From Blastomonas ursincola (lineage in GTDB: Bacteria; Pseudomonadota; Alphaproteobacteria; Sphingomonadales; Sphingomonadaceae): 64,000 bases of DNA. The translations under genes and the position numbers were made by a program. The notes below the pieces were generated by a model. It was not told where the DNA came from, did not search any database, and saw only the letters and a list, made by a program, of their open reading frames with translations. The stretch spans positions 885,638-949,637 of the forward strand of contig NZ_VDES01000002.1 in the NCBI RefSeq assembly GCF_013607875.1. The letters are read 5' to 3'. Below, piece after piece: positions 28,672 to 38,382 of the stretch. The stretch's first letter is position 1. Every line of letters begins with the position of its first letter.

Positions 28672-29862
28672 ATGACCGCGGTCGATGTTCTCATCGTCGG
28701 CGGCGGACTGACCGGCTGCGCCACCGCCTGGCATCTGGCGGAGCGCGGGGCCAGCGTCATGCTGGTCGAGGCGGGCGAGCTCAATGGCGGTGCGTCGGGC
28801 CAGAATGCGGGCTCGCTGCATTTCCAGATCGAACGGCGCTTTCTCGAGAACGGGCCCGCGCTGGCCGAACAGGCCAGCCGCGTGCTCGCGCTCAACCGGC
28901 TCGCAATCCAGGACTGGCGCGCGCTCGATCAGCAGTTCGGCCCCGCAATGGAGATCGTCATGCATGGCGGGCTGATGGTCGCCGAGAGCGATGCCGAGGT
29001 GGCGCTGCTGGAGCGCAAGGCCGCGCGCGAGGCGGAATTCGGCGTTCCGACCCAGCTTCTCGATGGTGCAGGCGTGGCCGCGATCGCGCCCTATCTGTCG
29101 CCAGGCATCCGCGCCGCCACCTGGCTCGCCGATGAAGGCCATGCCAACCCGCGCACCATCACCCGACTGCTCGCCGCGCGCGCGATCGAAGGCGGCGCCG
29201 AGGTGCGCTCGCATACGCGGCTTGCCGATATCGGGCGATCGGCGATCGGCTTTCAGGTCACATTGGCCAGCGGCGAGGGGCGCGAGCAGGTCCGCGCCGA
29301 CCGCGTGCTGCTCGCCACCGGCGCTGCGACCATGAGGACCGGCGTGCTGTTCAATCTGCACCTGCCAGTCTTCCCCGCAGGGCTGACGATGACCGCGACC
29401 GAGCGGACCGCACCGATGATCGGCCATCTGGTACAGCATGTCGGACGGCGGCTGTCGATGAAACAGGCCGAAAGCGGCAATATCCTGATCGGCGGCGGCT
29501 GGGCCTCGCGCCTGCAGCGCGGCGAGACCGGCTTCGACCTCTCGCGGCCCGCAACGATCGATCCCGAGGCGTTGCGCGCGAACCTCAAGGCGGCGGCCGA
29601 TACCGTGCCGCGCGTCGCCGCGCTCAACATCATCCGCAGCTGGACCGGTATCGTCGCGCTGACGGCGGACCAGTTGCCGCTGGTGGGTGCTGTGAGCCGG
29701 GTGCCCGGCCTGTACGTCGCGGCGGGCGGATCGGGCTTCACCCTGGGGCCGACCTTCGCCCGGCTGCTCGCGGCAGAGATGGCGGGAGAGCGCGGCGGCG
29801 ACGGAGAACTCGCGCTGTTCAGTCCCGACCGGTTCGATCATCTCAACGGGTTCATGGGATGA
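28672..29862 (+). CDS. FAD-dependent amino/imino-acid oxidoreductase (DAO-like subunit)
   Basis: A 396-residue flavoprotein of the DAO/glycine-oxidase fold. The N-terminal dinucleotide motif is VLIVGGGLTGCATAWHLAERGASVMLVEA, then ASGQNAGSLHFQIERRFLE, and the C-terminal IVALTADQLPLVGAVSRVPGLYVAAGGSGFTLGPTFARLLA is the family end motif. Together with the next two genes it looks like the catalytic subunit of a heteromeric D-hydroxyproline dehydrogenase or an opine/sarcosine-type oxidase. It starts four bases after the DapA-family stop and overlaps the ferredoxin-like subunit by four bases. Confidence 0.85.
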   Translation: MTAVDVLIVGGGLTGCATAWHLAERGASVMLVEAGELNGGASGQNAGSLHFQIERRFLENGPALAEQASRVLALNRLAIQDWRALDQQFGPAMEIVMHGGLMVAESDAEVALLERKAAREAEFGVPTQLLDGAGVAAIAPYLSPGIRAATWLADEGHANPRTITRLLAARAIEGGAEVRSHTRLADIGRSAIGFQVTLASGEGREQVRADRVLLATGAATMRTGVLFNLHLPVFPAGLTMTATERTAPMIGHLVQHVGRRLSMKQAESGNILIGGGWASRLQRGETGFDLSRPATIDPEALRANLKAAADTVPRVAALNIIRSWTGIVALTADQLPLVGAVSRVPGLYVAAGGSGFTLGPTFARLLAAEMAGERGGDGELALFSPDRFDHLNGFMG

Positions 29863-30140
29863 GCCACCGGATCGCCACCCACCATCCCGAGCCGATCCTC
29901 ATCCGCGTCGATGGCGCGGAGGTGACCGCGCTGCCCGGCGAGATGCTCGCCTCGGCGCTGCTCGCCGCCGACCAGCCGGTGTTCCGCGCCGACCTGGAAG
30001 GCCAGGCGCGCGGCATGTTCTGCAACATGGGGACGTGCGGCGAATGTTTCGTGACGGTGGAAGCGCTGGGCCGCCCGCCGCGTCGGCTGCGTGCCTGCCT
30101 CGTTCCAGTCGAGCTCGGCATGGAGGTGTGGCGCGGATGA
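29859..30140 (+). CDS. 2Fe-2S subunit of the heteromeric oxidoreductase
   Basis: A 93-residue ferredoxin-like subunit. The cluster ligands are visible as FCNMGTCGECFVTVE and a fourth cysteine in LRACLVPVEL, the C-x4-C-x2-C-xn-C arrangement of the HcnA/SoxA-type small subunit. It should pass electrons between the two flavoprotein subunits. Both ends overlap neighbours by four bases (ATGA), so the three subunits are made in equal amounts. Confidence 0.88.
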   Translation: MSHRIATHHPEPILIRVDGAEVTALPGEMLASALLAADQPVFRADLEGQARGMFCNMGTCGECFVTVEALGRPPRRLRACLVPVELGMEVWRG

Positions 30141-31513
30141 GCGGGATGTTCGACCTTGCTATCGTCGGTGGTGGCCCCGCCGGACAGGCAGCGGCTCAGA
30201 TCGCCTGTGCCGCAGGTCTCGGCGTCGTGATGCTCGACGAGCAGCCCCGAATGGGCGGGCAGATCCTGCGTCAGCCGCCTTCGACCCTCGGCGTGCGCGA
30301 CTGGCTGCCGGGCGCGACCTATGACGATCTCAAGGCACAGCTTCACCGCAGCGAGGCGCTGCCCGGGCTCGACTGGCGCGGCGGGGTTTCGGTGCTGGGG
30401 CTGTTCCGGGACGCAGACGGCTTCCAGTTGCTGGCCACGGGGCGCGACGGACGGCTGACGATTGCCGCGCGCCGGGTGCTGGTCGCGGCGGGATGCTATG
30501 ACATGCCGACCGCCTTTCCCGGCTGGACATTGCCCGGCGTGATGAGCGCGGGCGGCGTGCAGGCCTTTCTCAAGAGCCAGCAGGTCGTGCCGGGCAAGCG
30601 CTTCGTGCTGGCCGGCACGCATCCGTTGCAACTGCTCGTCGCCGATCAGCTGCGCAAGGCGGGGGCGGATGTCGCAGGCGTGCATTTCGCGCAGGGCCTG
30701 GGTGCGATGGTGGGGCAGCTGCTGCGCGATCCGCTGCTGCCGCTCGGCAACTTGCGCCCGTTCCGCGATGCCGCTGCGGCCTTTGTGAACCTCAGGCGCG
30801 CGGGCGTGGCGGTGCGCTTTGGGCAGCGGCTGGTCCGCGCGATCGGCAGCGAGCGGCTCGAGGCGGCGGAATTCGCCGATGGCACCAGAATCGCCTGCGA
30901 CGTGCTCGCGACCTGCTACGGCTTCCTGCCCCAGGCCGATCTGCCGCGCCAGGCGGGCTGCGCGATGCAGCGCTGCGAGCGCACGGGCGGTCTGGCGGCG
31001 GTGATCGATCGCTGGCAGCGCAGCAGCGTACAAGGCCTTAGCGCGGCGGGCGAGACCACCGGGGTGGCAGGGGCAGAGGTTGCGCTGCGCGAAGGGCGGC
31101 TGGCGGCGATCGGGATTCTTCTGGCCGATGGGTTGCTGAGCGAGAGTGAGGCCGAACGCCGTGCCGCGCCGATCCGCCGCGAACTGGCGAAACTGCAGCG
31201 CTTTGCCGATCTGCTCGCGCGCATCGCCGATCCGCGCACGGCAATCGCGGGGCTCGCCGACGATGCCACGATCCTGTGCCGCTGCGAGGATGTGACGCGC
31301 GGTGCGCTGATCCGCGCGATCCGGGCGACCGCAGGGCCCGAGGATGCGAGCGCGCTCAAGCTCGTATCGCGTGCGGGCATGGGGGTGTGCCAGGGCCGCT
31401 CGTGCGAGCATGCCGTGCGCGCGCTGCTCGCAGAACAGGGCGCGGCACCGGGCGGCGGCTTTACCGCGCGCTTCCCGGCGCGCCCGGTGGCGATTGCCGA
31501 TCTGATCGACTGA
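30137..31513 (+). CDS. NAD(P)/FAD oxidoreductase subunit with BFD-like 2Fe-2S domain (HcnB-like)
   Basis: A 458-residue flavoprotein. The start LAIVGGGPAGQAAAQIACAAG binds FAD and VLAGTHPLQLLVADQLRKAG is the second nucleotide site. A C-terminal BFD-like domain carries four cysteines in ILCRCEDV and GMGVCQGRSCE and should hold a second 2Fe-2S cluster. The architecture matches the large accessory subunit of hydrogen cyanide synthase, octopine/nopaline oxidase and D-hydroxyproline dehydrogenase complexes. I start at the ATG overlapping the ferredoxin gene. It converges on the RidA gene. Confidence 0.87.
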   Translation: MSGMFDLAIVGGGPAGQAAAQIACAAGLGVVMLDEQPRMGGQILRQPPSTLGVRDWLPGATYDDLKAQLHRSEALPGLDWRGGVSVLGLFRDADGFQLLATGRDGRLTIAARRVLVAAGCYDMPTAFPGWTLPGVMSAGGVQAFLKSQQVVPGKRFVLAGTHPLQLLVADQLRKAGADVAGVHFAQGLGAMVGQLLRDPLLPLGNLRPFRDAAAAFVNLRRAGVAVRFGQRLVRAIGSERLEAAEFADGTRIACDVLATCYGFLPQADLPRQAGCAMQRCERTGGLAAVIDRWQRSSVQGLSAAGETTGVAGAEVALREGRLAAIGILLADGLLSESEAERRAAPIRRELAKLQRFADLLARIADPRTAIAGLADDATILCRCEDVTRGALIRAIRATAGPEDASALKLVSRAGMGVCQGRSCEHAVRALLAEQGAAPGGGFTARFPARPVAIADLID

Positions 31514-31533
31514 CCGGCGGCCAGCCGATCGCA

Positions 31534-31953
31534 TCAGCCGATCGCGGCGGTCGCCTCGATCTCGATCAGGAAATCGGGCATGGCGAGCGCGGCGACGCCG
31601 ATCAGCGTGTTGGGCGCGGGCACGCCGCCATCGTAGAACGCGCCAATCTCGGGCAGCACCACGCCCAGCTTGTCGGGGGTGTGATCGACGATATAGGTGC
31701 GTAGTCGTACGACATCCGCCGGGCTGGCGCCTGCGGCTGCGAGCACCTCTTTCAGATTGGCGAGTGCCTGGCGGGTCTGTGCGGCGAGATCGCCGGTACC
31801 CACGACATTGCAGTCCTTGTCCCAGGCGACCTGGCCGGCGCAATGGATGGTCCGGCCGCCATCCTGCACCGTCGCGTGGGAAAAGCCGAAGCCGGTGCTT
31901 TCATAGAGCGAGGGCGGGTTGAGACGGGTATTGGGCATGGCTGACTCCTTCAA
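31534..31953 (-). CDS. RidA-family enamine/imine deaminase
   Basis: A 139-residue RidA/YjgF protein. Family positions are visible in ALANLKEVLAAAGASPADVVRLRTYIVDHT and the C-terminal PNTLIGVAALAMPDFLIEIEATA, which holds the trimer-interface pocket. RidA proteins hydrolyse reactive imines and enamines. That fits a locus with an imine-forming flavin oxidase on the facing strand. It overlaps the VOC gene by four bases and is the last gene of a long minus-strand run. Confidence 0.9.
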   Translation of the reverse strand: MKESAMPNTRLNPPSLYESTGFGFSHATVQDGGRTIHCAGQVAWDKDCNVVGTGDLAAQTRQALANLKEVLAAAGASPADVVRLRTYIVDHTPDKLGVVLPEIGAFYDGGVPAPNTLIGVAALAMPDFLIEIEATAAIG

Positions 31954-32429
31954 TCGACGATTTCGAGGCTGTGGCCGAAGGGGTCGCGGACATAGAGGTT
32001 CTTCTTGCCCGCGAGCGGCCCTTCGGAAATCTCGATGATATTCTGCACGGTGCAGCCCCTGGCGGCCAGATAGGCGGCGGCCTTGTCGACATTGTCTACG
32101 CGCAGCGCGAGGTGATGCCCGCCCGCATCGCAGTTGCGCGGCGGCACCGGATTGCGGTCGCCGGGCGCATCATATTGCACCAGCTGCAGGTTCAGATTGT
32201 CCACCAGCGCCAGCATCGCCAGCGTCAGCGTCGCGCCGGCGACGCCGACATGCGCCTCCATCCAGTCGCGGCCATCGGGCATGGCCGGAATCTCGCTCGC
32301 CGCGAGCGGCCCCATGCGGAACAGCTCACGCGCACCGAACGTGTCGGTATAGAACGCGATCGCCGCCTCCAGATCGGGCACGGTGAACGAGACATGGTCG
32401 GCGGCGAGAAAGGCAGGCGCGTCGGTCAT
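31950..32429 (-). CDS. VOC-superfamily (glyoxalase/dioxygenase-fold) protein
   Basis: A 159-residue protein with two beta-alpha-beta-beta-beta modules. DHVSFTVPDLEAAIAFYTDTFG opens the first; GGHHLALRVDNVDKAAAYLAARG and YVRDPFGHSLEIVD form the second. Likely metal ligands are the His near the start of the first module, the His pair in GGHHLAL and the terminal Glu. The reaction is unknown (lyase, epimerase or dioxygenase). An in-frame extension to 32927 is rejected because it lies inside the symporter gene. It shares one base with the symporter stop. Confidence 0.85.
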   Translation of the reverse strand: MTDAPAFLAADHVSFTVPDLEAAIAFYTDTFGARELFRMGPLAASEIPAMPDGRDWMEAHVGVAGATLTLAMLALVDNLNLQLVQYDAPGDRNPVPPRNCDAGGHHLALRVDNVDKAAAYLAARGCTVQNIIEISEGPLAGKKNLYVRDPFGHSLEIVD

Positions 32430-33919
32430 CAGGCGGTTTCTCCTTGCGAGGCGAGGGGCGGGGTGAGCGGTAAATCGCCGGGCGCATCTGCGCGGCGCGG
32501 GACGACGAGGCTGATCGCGACGGTGACGATCAGCGCCGCCCCCATCGCGACCAGGCCCGGCTCCCATTCGATGAAATGCGCGGCGATCCAGGCCTCGCCC
32601 GGCGGGGTGACAAGCAACGCATAGCCAGCGACCAGCCCGCCCGCGACCGCGACCGCGCTGGTGCGCGGCCAGACGAAGGCGAGGAACACGCCCGGCGCGA
32701 GCAGGCCGATCGCGCCATAGGCTGACAGCCCGATCTCGACCAGCGAGCGGTTGCCGCCCAGCGTCAGATAGACCGCGATGGCCGCTGCCCCCACCATCGA
32801 CAATCGCGAGGCGAGCAGGCCGCCGCGTTCGCTGAGGCCCGGCCGGAGCGGCGCGACGACATTGCGCGCGAAGATCGACCCGGCGGTGAGCAGCAGCACC
32901 GACCCCGGGACGAGGGCGAGCAGGCACGCCGTCCCCGCGAGCAGCCCGACCAGCCAGGGCGGATAGCGATCGGACACGAACTGCAGCAGCACCGCGTTGA
33001 TATCGCCATCGGGAGGCACCGTGCCCGCGAGCAGCGCGGCAAGACCCAGCAGGATGATGAAGAAATAGGACAGCGAATAGATCGGCTGGAAGATCGCGTT
33101 GCGGCGGATCGCATCCTCGGTCGCCGCCGAATAGCTCAGCTGGAACATGTGCGGGAAGATCCAGTTGGCGAGCGCGACATTGAGCGCCGAGGTCATCAGC
33201 CAGGTGGTCGAAAGCCTGCTATCGGCCTTGAGCCCCGGCAGCTTGCCGATGCCGGGAAACGCGTCCTGCGCGCGGGCATAGACATCGGCCATCGAGCTGG
33301 CGCCGACAATGCCCGCGACAGTGGCGCTGAGCGCGATGACCAGCACCAGCATCAGCACGTCCTTGACGCCCGCAGCAAAGGCGGCGGAGCGCAGCCCGGC
33401 CAGGAACACGAAGGCGAGCATCGCAGCGGCGGCAAGCACGGCGGCCATGCCGGGGGAGACATCGGTGCCCAGCGTCATCCGCAGGATGAGGCCGAGCGCG
33501 GTGATCTGGATCTGCACATAGACGACCAGGGCTGCGATCCCGACGACTGCGACGACCACGCCCAGCCACCGCGCGCGATAGTGATCGGCAAAGAAATCAG
33601 CCTGGGTGACCAGCGCCCGCGCGCGGCCCGCTGCCCAGATATTCGGCATCAGCCAGTAACCGATCGCCGCCGAGAGCGAGACCGAGCAGAAAGCGAGATA
33701 GGCCGGCGCGCCATAGGCCCAGGCAAAGCCCGAAATGCCGAGCACTGCGAAAGTCGTGTAGATCTCGCCCGCATTGAGGAACCAGAAGATCAGCGTGCCC
33801 ATGCGGCGGCCGCCCAGCGCCCATTCCTCGACCGACTTCGCCTTGCTCTGCGCGCGGCCATAGAGCACCGCCCCGACGATCGTGCCGAGCACGACGAGCA
33901 GCGTGACGCCCAGGATCAT
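32429..33919 (-). CDS. Sodium:solute symporter (SSS family)
   Basis: About 496 residues with some 13 predicted membrane helices. Features are LGGRRMGTLIFWFLNAGEIYTTFAVLG and LAALLAGTVPPDGDINAVLLQFVSD with a long helical core, as in PanF/ActP-like symporters. It should import an organic acid, amino acid or small peptide with sodium. Preceding it is a DUF3311 protein whose stop overlaps its start, a pairing usual for this symporter type. An extension of 27 codons upstream is rejected. The region between two DUF885 hydrolases suggests it carries their product. Confidence 0.9.
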   Translation of the reverse strand: MILGVTLLVVLGTIVGAVLYGRAQSKAKSVEEWALGGRRMGTLIFWFLNAGEIYTTFAVLGISGFAWAYGAPAYLAFCSVSLSAAIGYWLMPNIWAAGRARALVTQADFFADHYRARWLGVVVAVVGIAALVVYVQIQITALGLILRMTLGTDVSPGMAAVLAAAAMLAFVFLAGLRSAAFAAGVKDVLMLVLVIALSATVAGIVGASSMADVYARAQDAFPGIGKLPGLKADSRLSTTWLMTSALNVALANWIFPHMFQLSYSAATEDAIRRNAIFQPIYSLSYFFIILLGLAALLAGTVPPDGDINAVLLQFVSDRYPPWLVGLLAGTACLLALVPGSVLLLTAGSIFARNVVAPLRPGLSERGGLLASRLSMVGAAAIAVYLTLGGNRSLVEIGLSAYGAIGLLAPGVFLAFVWPRTSAVAVAGGLVAGYALLVTPPGEAWIAAHFIEWEPGLVAMGAALIVTVAISLVVPRRADAPGDLPLTPPLASQGETA

Positions 33920-34131
33920 CGGTGCTGCTCGCGCTTCAGGTCGATCGCGCGGACCAGCGCGATGATGGCGCTGGCAAACAGCACGCCCGCCATCTGCCAC
34001 ACCATGGGGAAGGGCAGGCCGAAGGGTCGCCAGGCAATGTCATTGACCAATGGCACCGCGCCGACCTGCCACACGAACGGCAGCAGCAGCAGCGCCAGGT
34101 GCCAGCGCCGCGCGGGGGGTGGGGGGCTCAT
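33916..34131 (-). CDS. DUF3311-like small membrane protein
   Basis: A 71-residue protein with two hydrophobic segments (LALLLLPFVWQVGAVPLV and MVWQMAGVLFASAIIALVRAI) and a basic tail. DUF3311 proteins are small partners of SSS symporters, and its stop codon overlaps the symporter start by four bases while its start overlaps the DUF885 stop by four. It is probably an accessory subunit. It is missed if only longer reading frames are considered. Confidence 0.85.
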   Translation of the reverse strand: MSPPPPARRWHLALLLLPFVWQVGAVPLVNDIAWRPFGLPFPMVWQMAGVLFASAIIALVRAIDLKREQHR

Positions 34132-35945
34132 GCCATCCATTGGCGCGCCGCCTCTTCGAGCACCGCCATCGGCACCGGGCCGGAGCGCAGCACCAGATCG
34201 TGAAAGCCGCGGATGTCGAACTTCGCGCCCAACCGCGCCCGTGCCGCCTCGCGCGCGGCGACGATGCGGTTTGCGCCGACCTTGAAGCTGCACGCCTGAC
34301 CCGGATAGACGGCATAGCGCACGACCTCGCGATCGGTGCTTTCCGGGCTTTCCCCTGCATTGTCGACCATCCACTGCACCGCTTCCTCGCGGCTCCAGCG
34401 CTTGTGGTGGAGGCCGGTATCGACGACGATGCGCGCGGCGCGGAACAGCTCGGACTGCAGATAGCCGATGCGCCCGAACGGGTCGCCCTCGTACACGCCC
34501 AGTTCGTCCGCCACCTGCTGCGCATAGAGCGCCCAGCCTTCGGTATAGGCGGAAAAGCGCACGAGCTTGCGGAACAGCGGCAGCGCGCTGCCATGGCGCA
34601 GCACCGATGCCTGATAATGGTGCCCCGGAATGCCCTCGTGATGGGTCAGCGTTGGCAGCCGCCAGAGCGGATGCTCGCCCGGAGTCTTGAGGTTCAGCGA
34701 ATAGGTGCCCGGCTGGCCCGCGACGCCTTCCGAATAGAAAGCTCCCGGCGCGCCATTCTCGATCGCGACCGGAATGCGCCGGACCACCAGCGGATCGATC
34801 TCGACCGCGCTGAACGCGCCGGACAGCCGCTCGCGCACTCGCTCCAGCGTGGCTTCGGCCGCCTTGATGATCTGCGCGCGTCCCGCATCGTCGTCGCTGA
34901 CGGTGAAGCGCGGATCGGCATTGAGCGCCTTGATCCGATCGCCCACCGAGCCTTTGGAAAGGCCTTGCGCCTTCAGCCCGGCATCGATCTCGGCGATCAG
35001 CGCGGCGCACTGGTCGAGCCCTTCGCGGTGCAGCTCCTCGGGGGAAATGGCAGCGGTGGTGTTGGCGCGCAGCGCGCTGGCATAATAGGCATCGCCCTCG
35101 GGCAGCCGCCAGCATCCGGCGGTCTCGACAGACTTTGCCCGCAGCGCCTTGAGCGTTTCTGCCTGACGGTCAAGCGCGGGCGCGATCGCCTTGGCGAAGA
35201 TCGCCTCGCCCCTGGTGCCGATATCGCCGAGGCCCGCCGCCTCGGCGCGGGCAATCGCCTTGGCCATCAGCGCCGACTGGCGCGGCGGCGCATTGCGCAA
35301 GGCCTCGATCTGGCGCACCGCGCGGTCGATGACGAAACCGGGCGGGATGACGCCGGCGGCGGCATCGATCCGGATTCGGTCGGTTTCCTGATCGAGCGCG
35401 ACCGCAAGCGCTGCCAGCCGGTCATGCCAGGCCGCGACATCGGCAGCGCTTTCCAGCGGATGCGTTCCGCCGATGAAATCGGGCAGCCAGTAATAGGCCC
35501 CGTTCATCTGGCTGACGATATAGGGGCTGGGCCGCAGATTGGCGTCGACATAGCCATAGCGGCCGAGCGTATCGGCCAGCGTTTCATAGACGAAGCGCGC
35601 GACCGCATGGTCCAGCTGGGCGGGCTTCGACAGCGCCAGGACATCGATTTCGTCGAGATCGGCCAGCGCGATCGTGATGGCCGCGCGGTCTGCCTCGCGC
35701 GCAGCCTGTGAGCGGTCGTCGAGCCGCGCGCGGAGCGACGCATTGGCTCCGGTATCATAGCCCAGACCCGTGGCCTCTTCGGGCGAGCGGTGCAGAAAGG
35801 CGTGGGTGTGGCGACGCAGCAGCCGGGCAAATCCCTCATCGGGATTGCCCGGCGGCTTGGCGGCCCAGGTCAGGGTGCCGGGCAGGGCGGTCGCCACCGC
35901 GCCTGCCATGCCGGAAAGCAACAGGCTGCGTCTGTCAAACGTCAT
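34128..35945 (-). CDS. Exported DUF885-family metallohydrolase (first copy)
   Basis: A 605-residue protein with a twin-arginine signal (DRRSLLLSGMAGAVATALPG then TWAAKPP), so probably a periplasmic enzyme exported by Tat. The zinc-type motif THHEGIPGHHYQASVLR and the following TEGWALYAQQVADELG and AVYPGQACSFKVGANRI are hallmarks of DUF885. Members are peptidase-like but few are characterised. It shares the operon with a TonB receptor upstream (31 bases away) and with the DUF3311-symporter pair downstream. It is about 30-40 percent similar by eye to the second copy at 40491. Confidence 0.88.
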   Translation of the reverse strand: MTFDRRSLLLSGMAGAVATALPGTLTWAAKPPGNPDEGFARLLRRHTHAFLHRSPEEATGLGYDTGANASLRARLDDRSQAAREADRAAITIALADLDEIDVLALSKPAQLDHAVARFVYETLADTLGRYGYVDANLRPSPYIVSQMNGAYYWLPDFIGGTHPLESAADVAAWHDRLAALAVALDQETDRIRIDAAAGVIPPGFVIDRAVRQIEALRNAPPRQSALMAKAIARAEAAGLGDIGTRGEAIFAKAIAPALDRQAETLKALRAKSVETAGCWRLPEGDAYYASALRANTTAAISPEELHREGLDQCAALIAEIDAGLKAQGLSKGSVGDRIKALNADPRFTVSDDDAGRAQIIKAAEATLERVRERLSGAFSAVEIDPLVVRRIPVAIENGAPGAFYSEGVAGQPGTYSLNLKTPGEHPLWRLPTLTHHEGIPGHHYQASVLRHGSALPLFRKLVRFSAYTEGWALYAQQVADELGVYEGDPFGRIGYLQSELFRAARIVVDTGLHHKRWSREEAVQWMVDNAGESPESTDREVVRYAVYPGQACSFKVGANRIVAAREAARARLGAKFDIRGFHDLVLRSGPVPMAVLEEAARQWMA

Positions 35946-35976
35946 GCCAGCAACCCCTTAACCCCTTGTACCTGCT

Positions 35977-38274
35977 TCAGAACTTGTAGCTCAGGATGAT
36001 GCCATAGCTCTGGAAAGAGGGCTCCACCTGCACGCCCGAATAAAAGGCCTTTTCATAGGCGTTGGCAAAATATTTCGCGTCGAAAAGGTTTTCGACGAAC
36101 ACCGTGGCACGCCACTTTTCGCCCTCGATGCCCGCGCGCAGGTTCACATTGTGATAGCTGGGCGAGATGAATGGGAAGCCGCTATAGCGATAGGCGAGCG
36201 GGGTGGAGAGCATCGAGCTGCGATAGCTCCATTCGGCGCGGACGAAGGCGTCGAGCCCTTCGCGCAGCGGCTGGGTATACTGGGTCTGCGCACCGAAGGT
36301 CCATTTGGGCGCATTGACCAGCGGCCGGCCCGAAATGTCGATGACGATCCCGTCGATCAGCGCGTTGGGATAGCTCTTGAACTTGGTGTTGTTATAGCCG
36401 ACCTGGCCACCAAGCTTCCAGTTGTCGGTGATCTTGGCGTCGAAGCTGCCCTCGATGCCATAGCTCTCCGCGCTCGCCGCATTGGCGATGCCGCTGACGC
36501 CGCGCAGAAGCCCGGTCGCTGGATCGATGAACTGGAAGCGGATGGTCTGCTGAACGTTTTTCCAGTCCATATAGAAACCGGCAATGTCGACGCGAACGCG
36601 GTTGTCGAACAGGTCGAACTTGGTGCCGACCTCATAGTTCCACAGCGTTTCGGGATCGAAATCGTTCGACAGGTTGACGTTGTTCGAGGTCTGCGTGCCG
36701 CCCGACTTGAAGCCGCGCGAGGCGGTCGCATAGACCATCAGCGAATTGTTGGGCTTGTAGCTTAACGTCGCCTTGGGGGAGAAATCCTGGAAATCCGCGG
36801 TGCGATCGTTGACGCCGGTGATGGTGAGGTTCGACCGGTTTTCAGCGAAGTTGCGGGTCTTTTCCCACGAATAGCGACCGCCGAGCACCAGGGTAAGCTC
36901 GGGCGTGAAATGCAGTGTCGCTTCACCGAAGATTGCGAAATAGCGCGTCGTGCTGTCCGAATCGAACCCGGTAACCTCGAGCCCCGAGCAGTTGCCGACG
37001 CGTCCGGCGGGGCAGAGCGGGCTGTTGCGGCCGTGGAAGGTCGACTGGTCGGTGGTGCCGGTGTCGCGGCCGATGAACGCGCCGACGCTCCAGTCGAGGA
37101 AGTTCTTGCCGTTCGACTGCAGGCGAAGCTCGCCGCTGGTCGATTTGCGCTTCAGGAAGAAGTCCTCGTAGAAGAAGTCGGGGCTGCCGCCGTCGACATC
37201 GCCGAAGTTGAACACGTCCGAGGTCAGATGGCCGACCACGCCGGTCAGCGTCGCGACGTCGAAGTCCCATACCGCGCGCGAGCTGAAATACTGATAGGTG
37301 CTGCCGACATTCTGCGGCCGGTTGAAGTTCACCTTGTTGTCATTCTGAGGAAAGAAACCGACGCCGTCGGGCGCGCCGGTGATCGTCGTGGTACGGCCGG
37401 TGGCGTTGTAGTTGACGCCGTAATAGACGCTCGCCCAGGTGCCGGTGACCGCGCCGGTCGGCACGCCGTTGCGCATGCCGACTTCCTCGTTCGAATAGCT
37501 ATAGGCGAAATCCCAGGTCAGCCGGTCGGTCGGCGTCAGCCGCGCCTGGACGCGCGCGGTGTAGAACTTGCTGTCGTTGCCGCCGCCGATCGGGTTGATG
37601 TTGCGGATATAGCCGTCGCTCTTTTCGTACTGGGCCGAGGCGCGCACCGCGAGCAGATCGGGGATCACCGGAATGTTGAGCACGCCCTGCGCGCGGAAGG
37701 TATCGTAATTGGAATAGGCGGCCTCGAGCTCGCCCTCCCAGTTCTGCACCGGCTTCTTGGTGATGACGTTGATCGCGCCCCCCACAGCATTACGGCCGAA
37801 ATAGGTGCCCTGCGGCCCGCGCAGCACCTCGATCCGCTCGAGGTCGACGATCTGCGGGTTGCTGGTCCCGGCGGCGACGTTGAACTCGTCGATATAGAAG
37901 GCGTAGCTCGACTGCCGGACGTCGGCATAGGGGTTCAGCTGGTTGGAAATTCCGCGGATCGACAGATCCTTGCGGTCGCGCGAACCGTTGGTCTGGAAGC
38001 TGACATTTGGCGTCAGCGCGAAATAGTCCTCGACGCTCTGGACGTTCTGGTCCTTCAGCGTCTGCGCGGTGACCGCGGTGATCGCGATCGGCACGTCCTG
38101 GATCGACTGCGAGCGGCGCTGCGCCGTGACGATGATCTCGTCCTTGGCTTCGGTCTCGGTCGCGTCGGCCTGGGCGGCGTCCTGCGCCAGCGCCGGTGCC
38201 GCGATGCTGCAAAGGGCAAGCGCGATCAGGCCGGTTCCCATGCGCAGCTGGGCGGTCGTTGTGGCAATCGTCAT
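35977..38274 (-). CDS. TonB-dependent outer-membrane receptor
   Basis: A 765-residue receptor with Sec signal (GTGLIALALCSIAAPALAQ), a TonB-box-like region (EIIVTAQRRSQSIQDVPIAITAVT), the plug domain (RGPQGTYFGRNAVGGAINVITKKP) and a long beta-barrel ending in aromatic YGIILSYKF. It belongs to the large sphingomonad group without a known ligand. Its place between an exported amidohydrolase and exported DUF885 hydrolases suggests it takes up a peptide or amide-containing compound. I start at MTIATTTAQLRM behind AAAAGGGG; 14 upstream codons are ignored. Confidence 0.93.
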   Translation of the reverse strand: MTIATTTAQLRMGTGLIALALCSIAAPALAQDAAQADATETEAKDEIIVTAQRRSQSIQDVPIAITAVTAQTLKDQNVQSVEDYFALTPNVSFQTNGSRDRKDLSIRGISNQLNPYADVRQSSYAFYIDEFNVAAGTSNPQIVDLERIEVLRGPQGTYFGRNAVGGAINVITKKPVQNWEGELEAAYSNYDTFRAQGVLNIPVIPDLLAVRASAQYEKSDGYIRNINPIGGGNDSKFYTARVQARLTPTDRLTWDFAYSYSNEEVGMRNGVPTGAVTGTWASVYYGVNYNATGRTTTITGAPDGVGFFPQNDNKVNFNRPQNVGSTYQYFSSRAVWDFDVATLTGVVGHLTSDVFNFGDVDGGSPDFFYEDFFLKRKSTSGELRLQSNGKNFLDWSVGAFIGRDTGTTDQSTFHGRNSPLCPAGRVGNCSGLEVTGFDSDSTTRYFAIFGEATLHFTPELTLVLGGRYSWEKTRNFAENRSNLTITGVNDRTADFQDFSPKATLSYKPNNSLMVYATASRGFKSGGTQTSNNVNLSNDFDPETLWNYEVGTKFDLFDNRVRVDIAGFYMDWKNVQQTIRFQFIDPATGLLRGVSGIANAASAESYGIEGSFDAKITDNWKLGGQVGYNNTKFKSYPNALIDGIVIDISGRPLVNAPKWTFGAQTQYTQPLREGLDAFVRAEWSYRSSMLSTPLAYRYSGFPFISPSYHNVNLRAGIEGEKWRATVFVENLFDAKYFANAYEKAFYSGVQVEPSFQSYGIILSYKF

Positions 38275-38382
38275 GGCAATATCCCCTTTTCTGCCGCCAG
38301 CAGGTGCCGACGGCATGGTTTTTCATTCCCCTGGATTTTGGGCGGGCGCCTTTAGGGTCGCTCCGCCGAAACCGTCATGTGT

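Noticed and set aside
32430-32927. N-terminal extension of the VOC gene to 325 residues
   Set aside because: The extra part lies within the symporter gene and is Arg/Ala-rich; the VOC domain starts right after the internal ATG at 32429.
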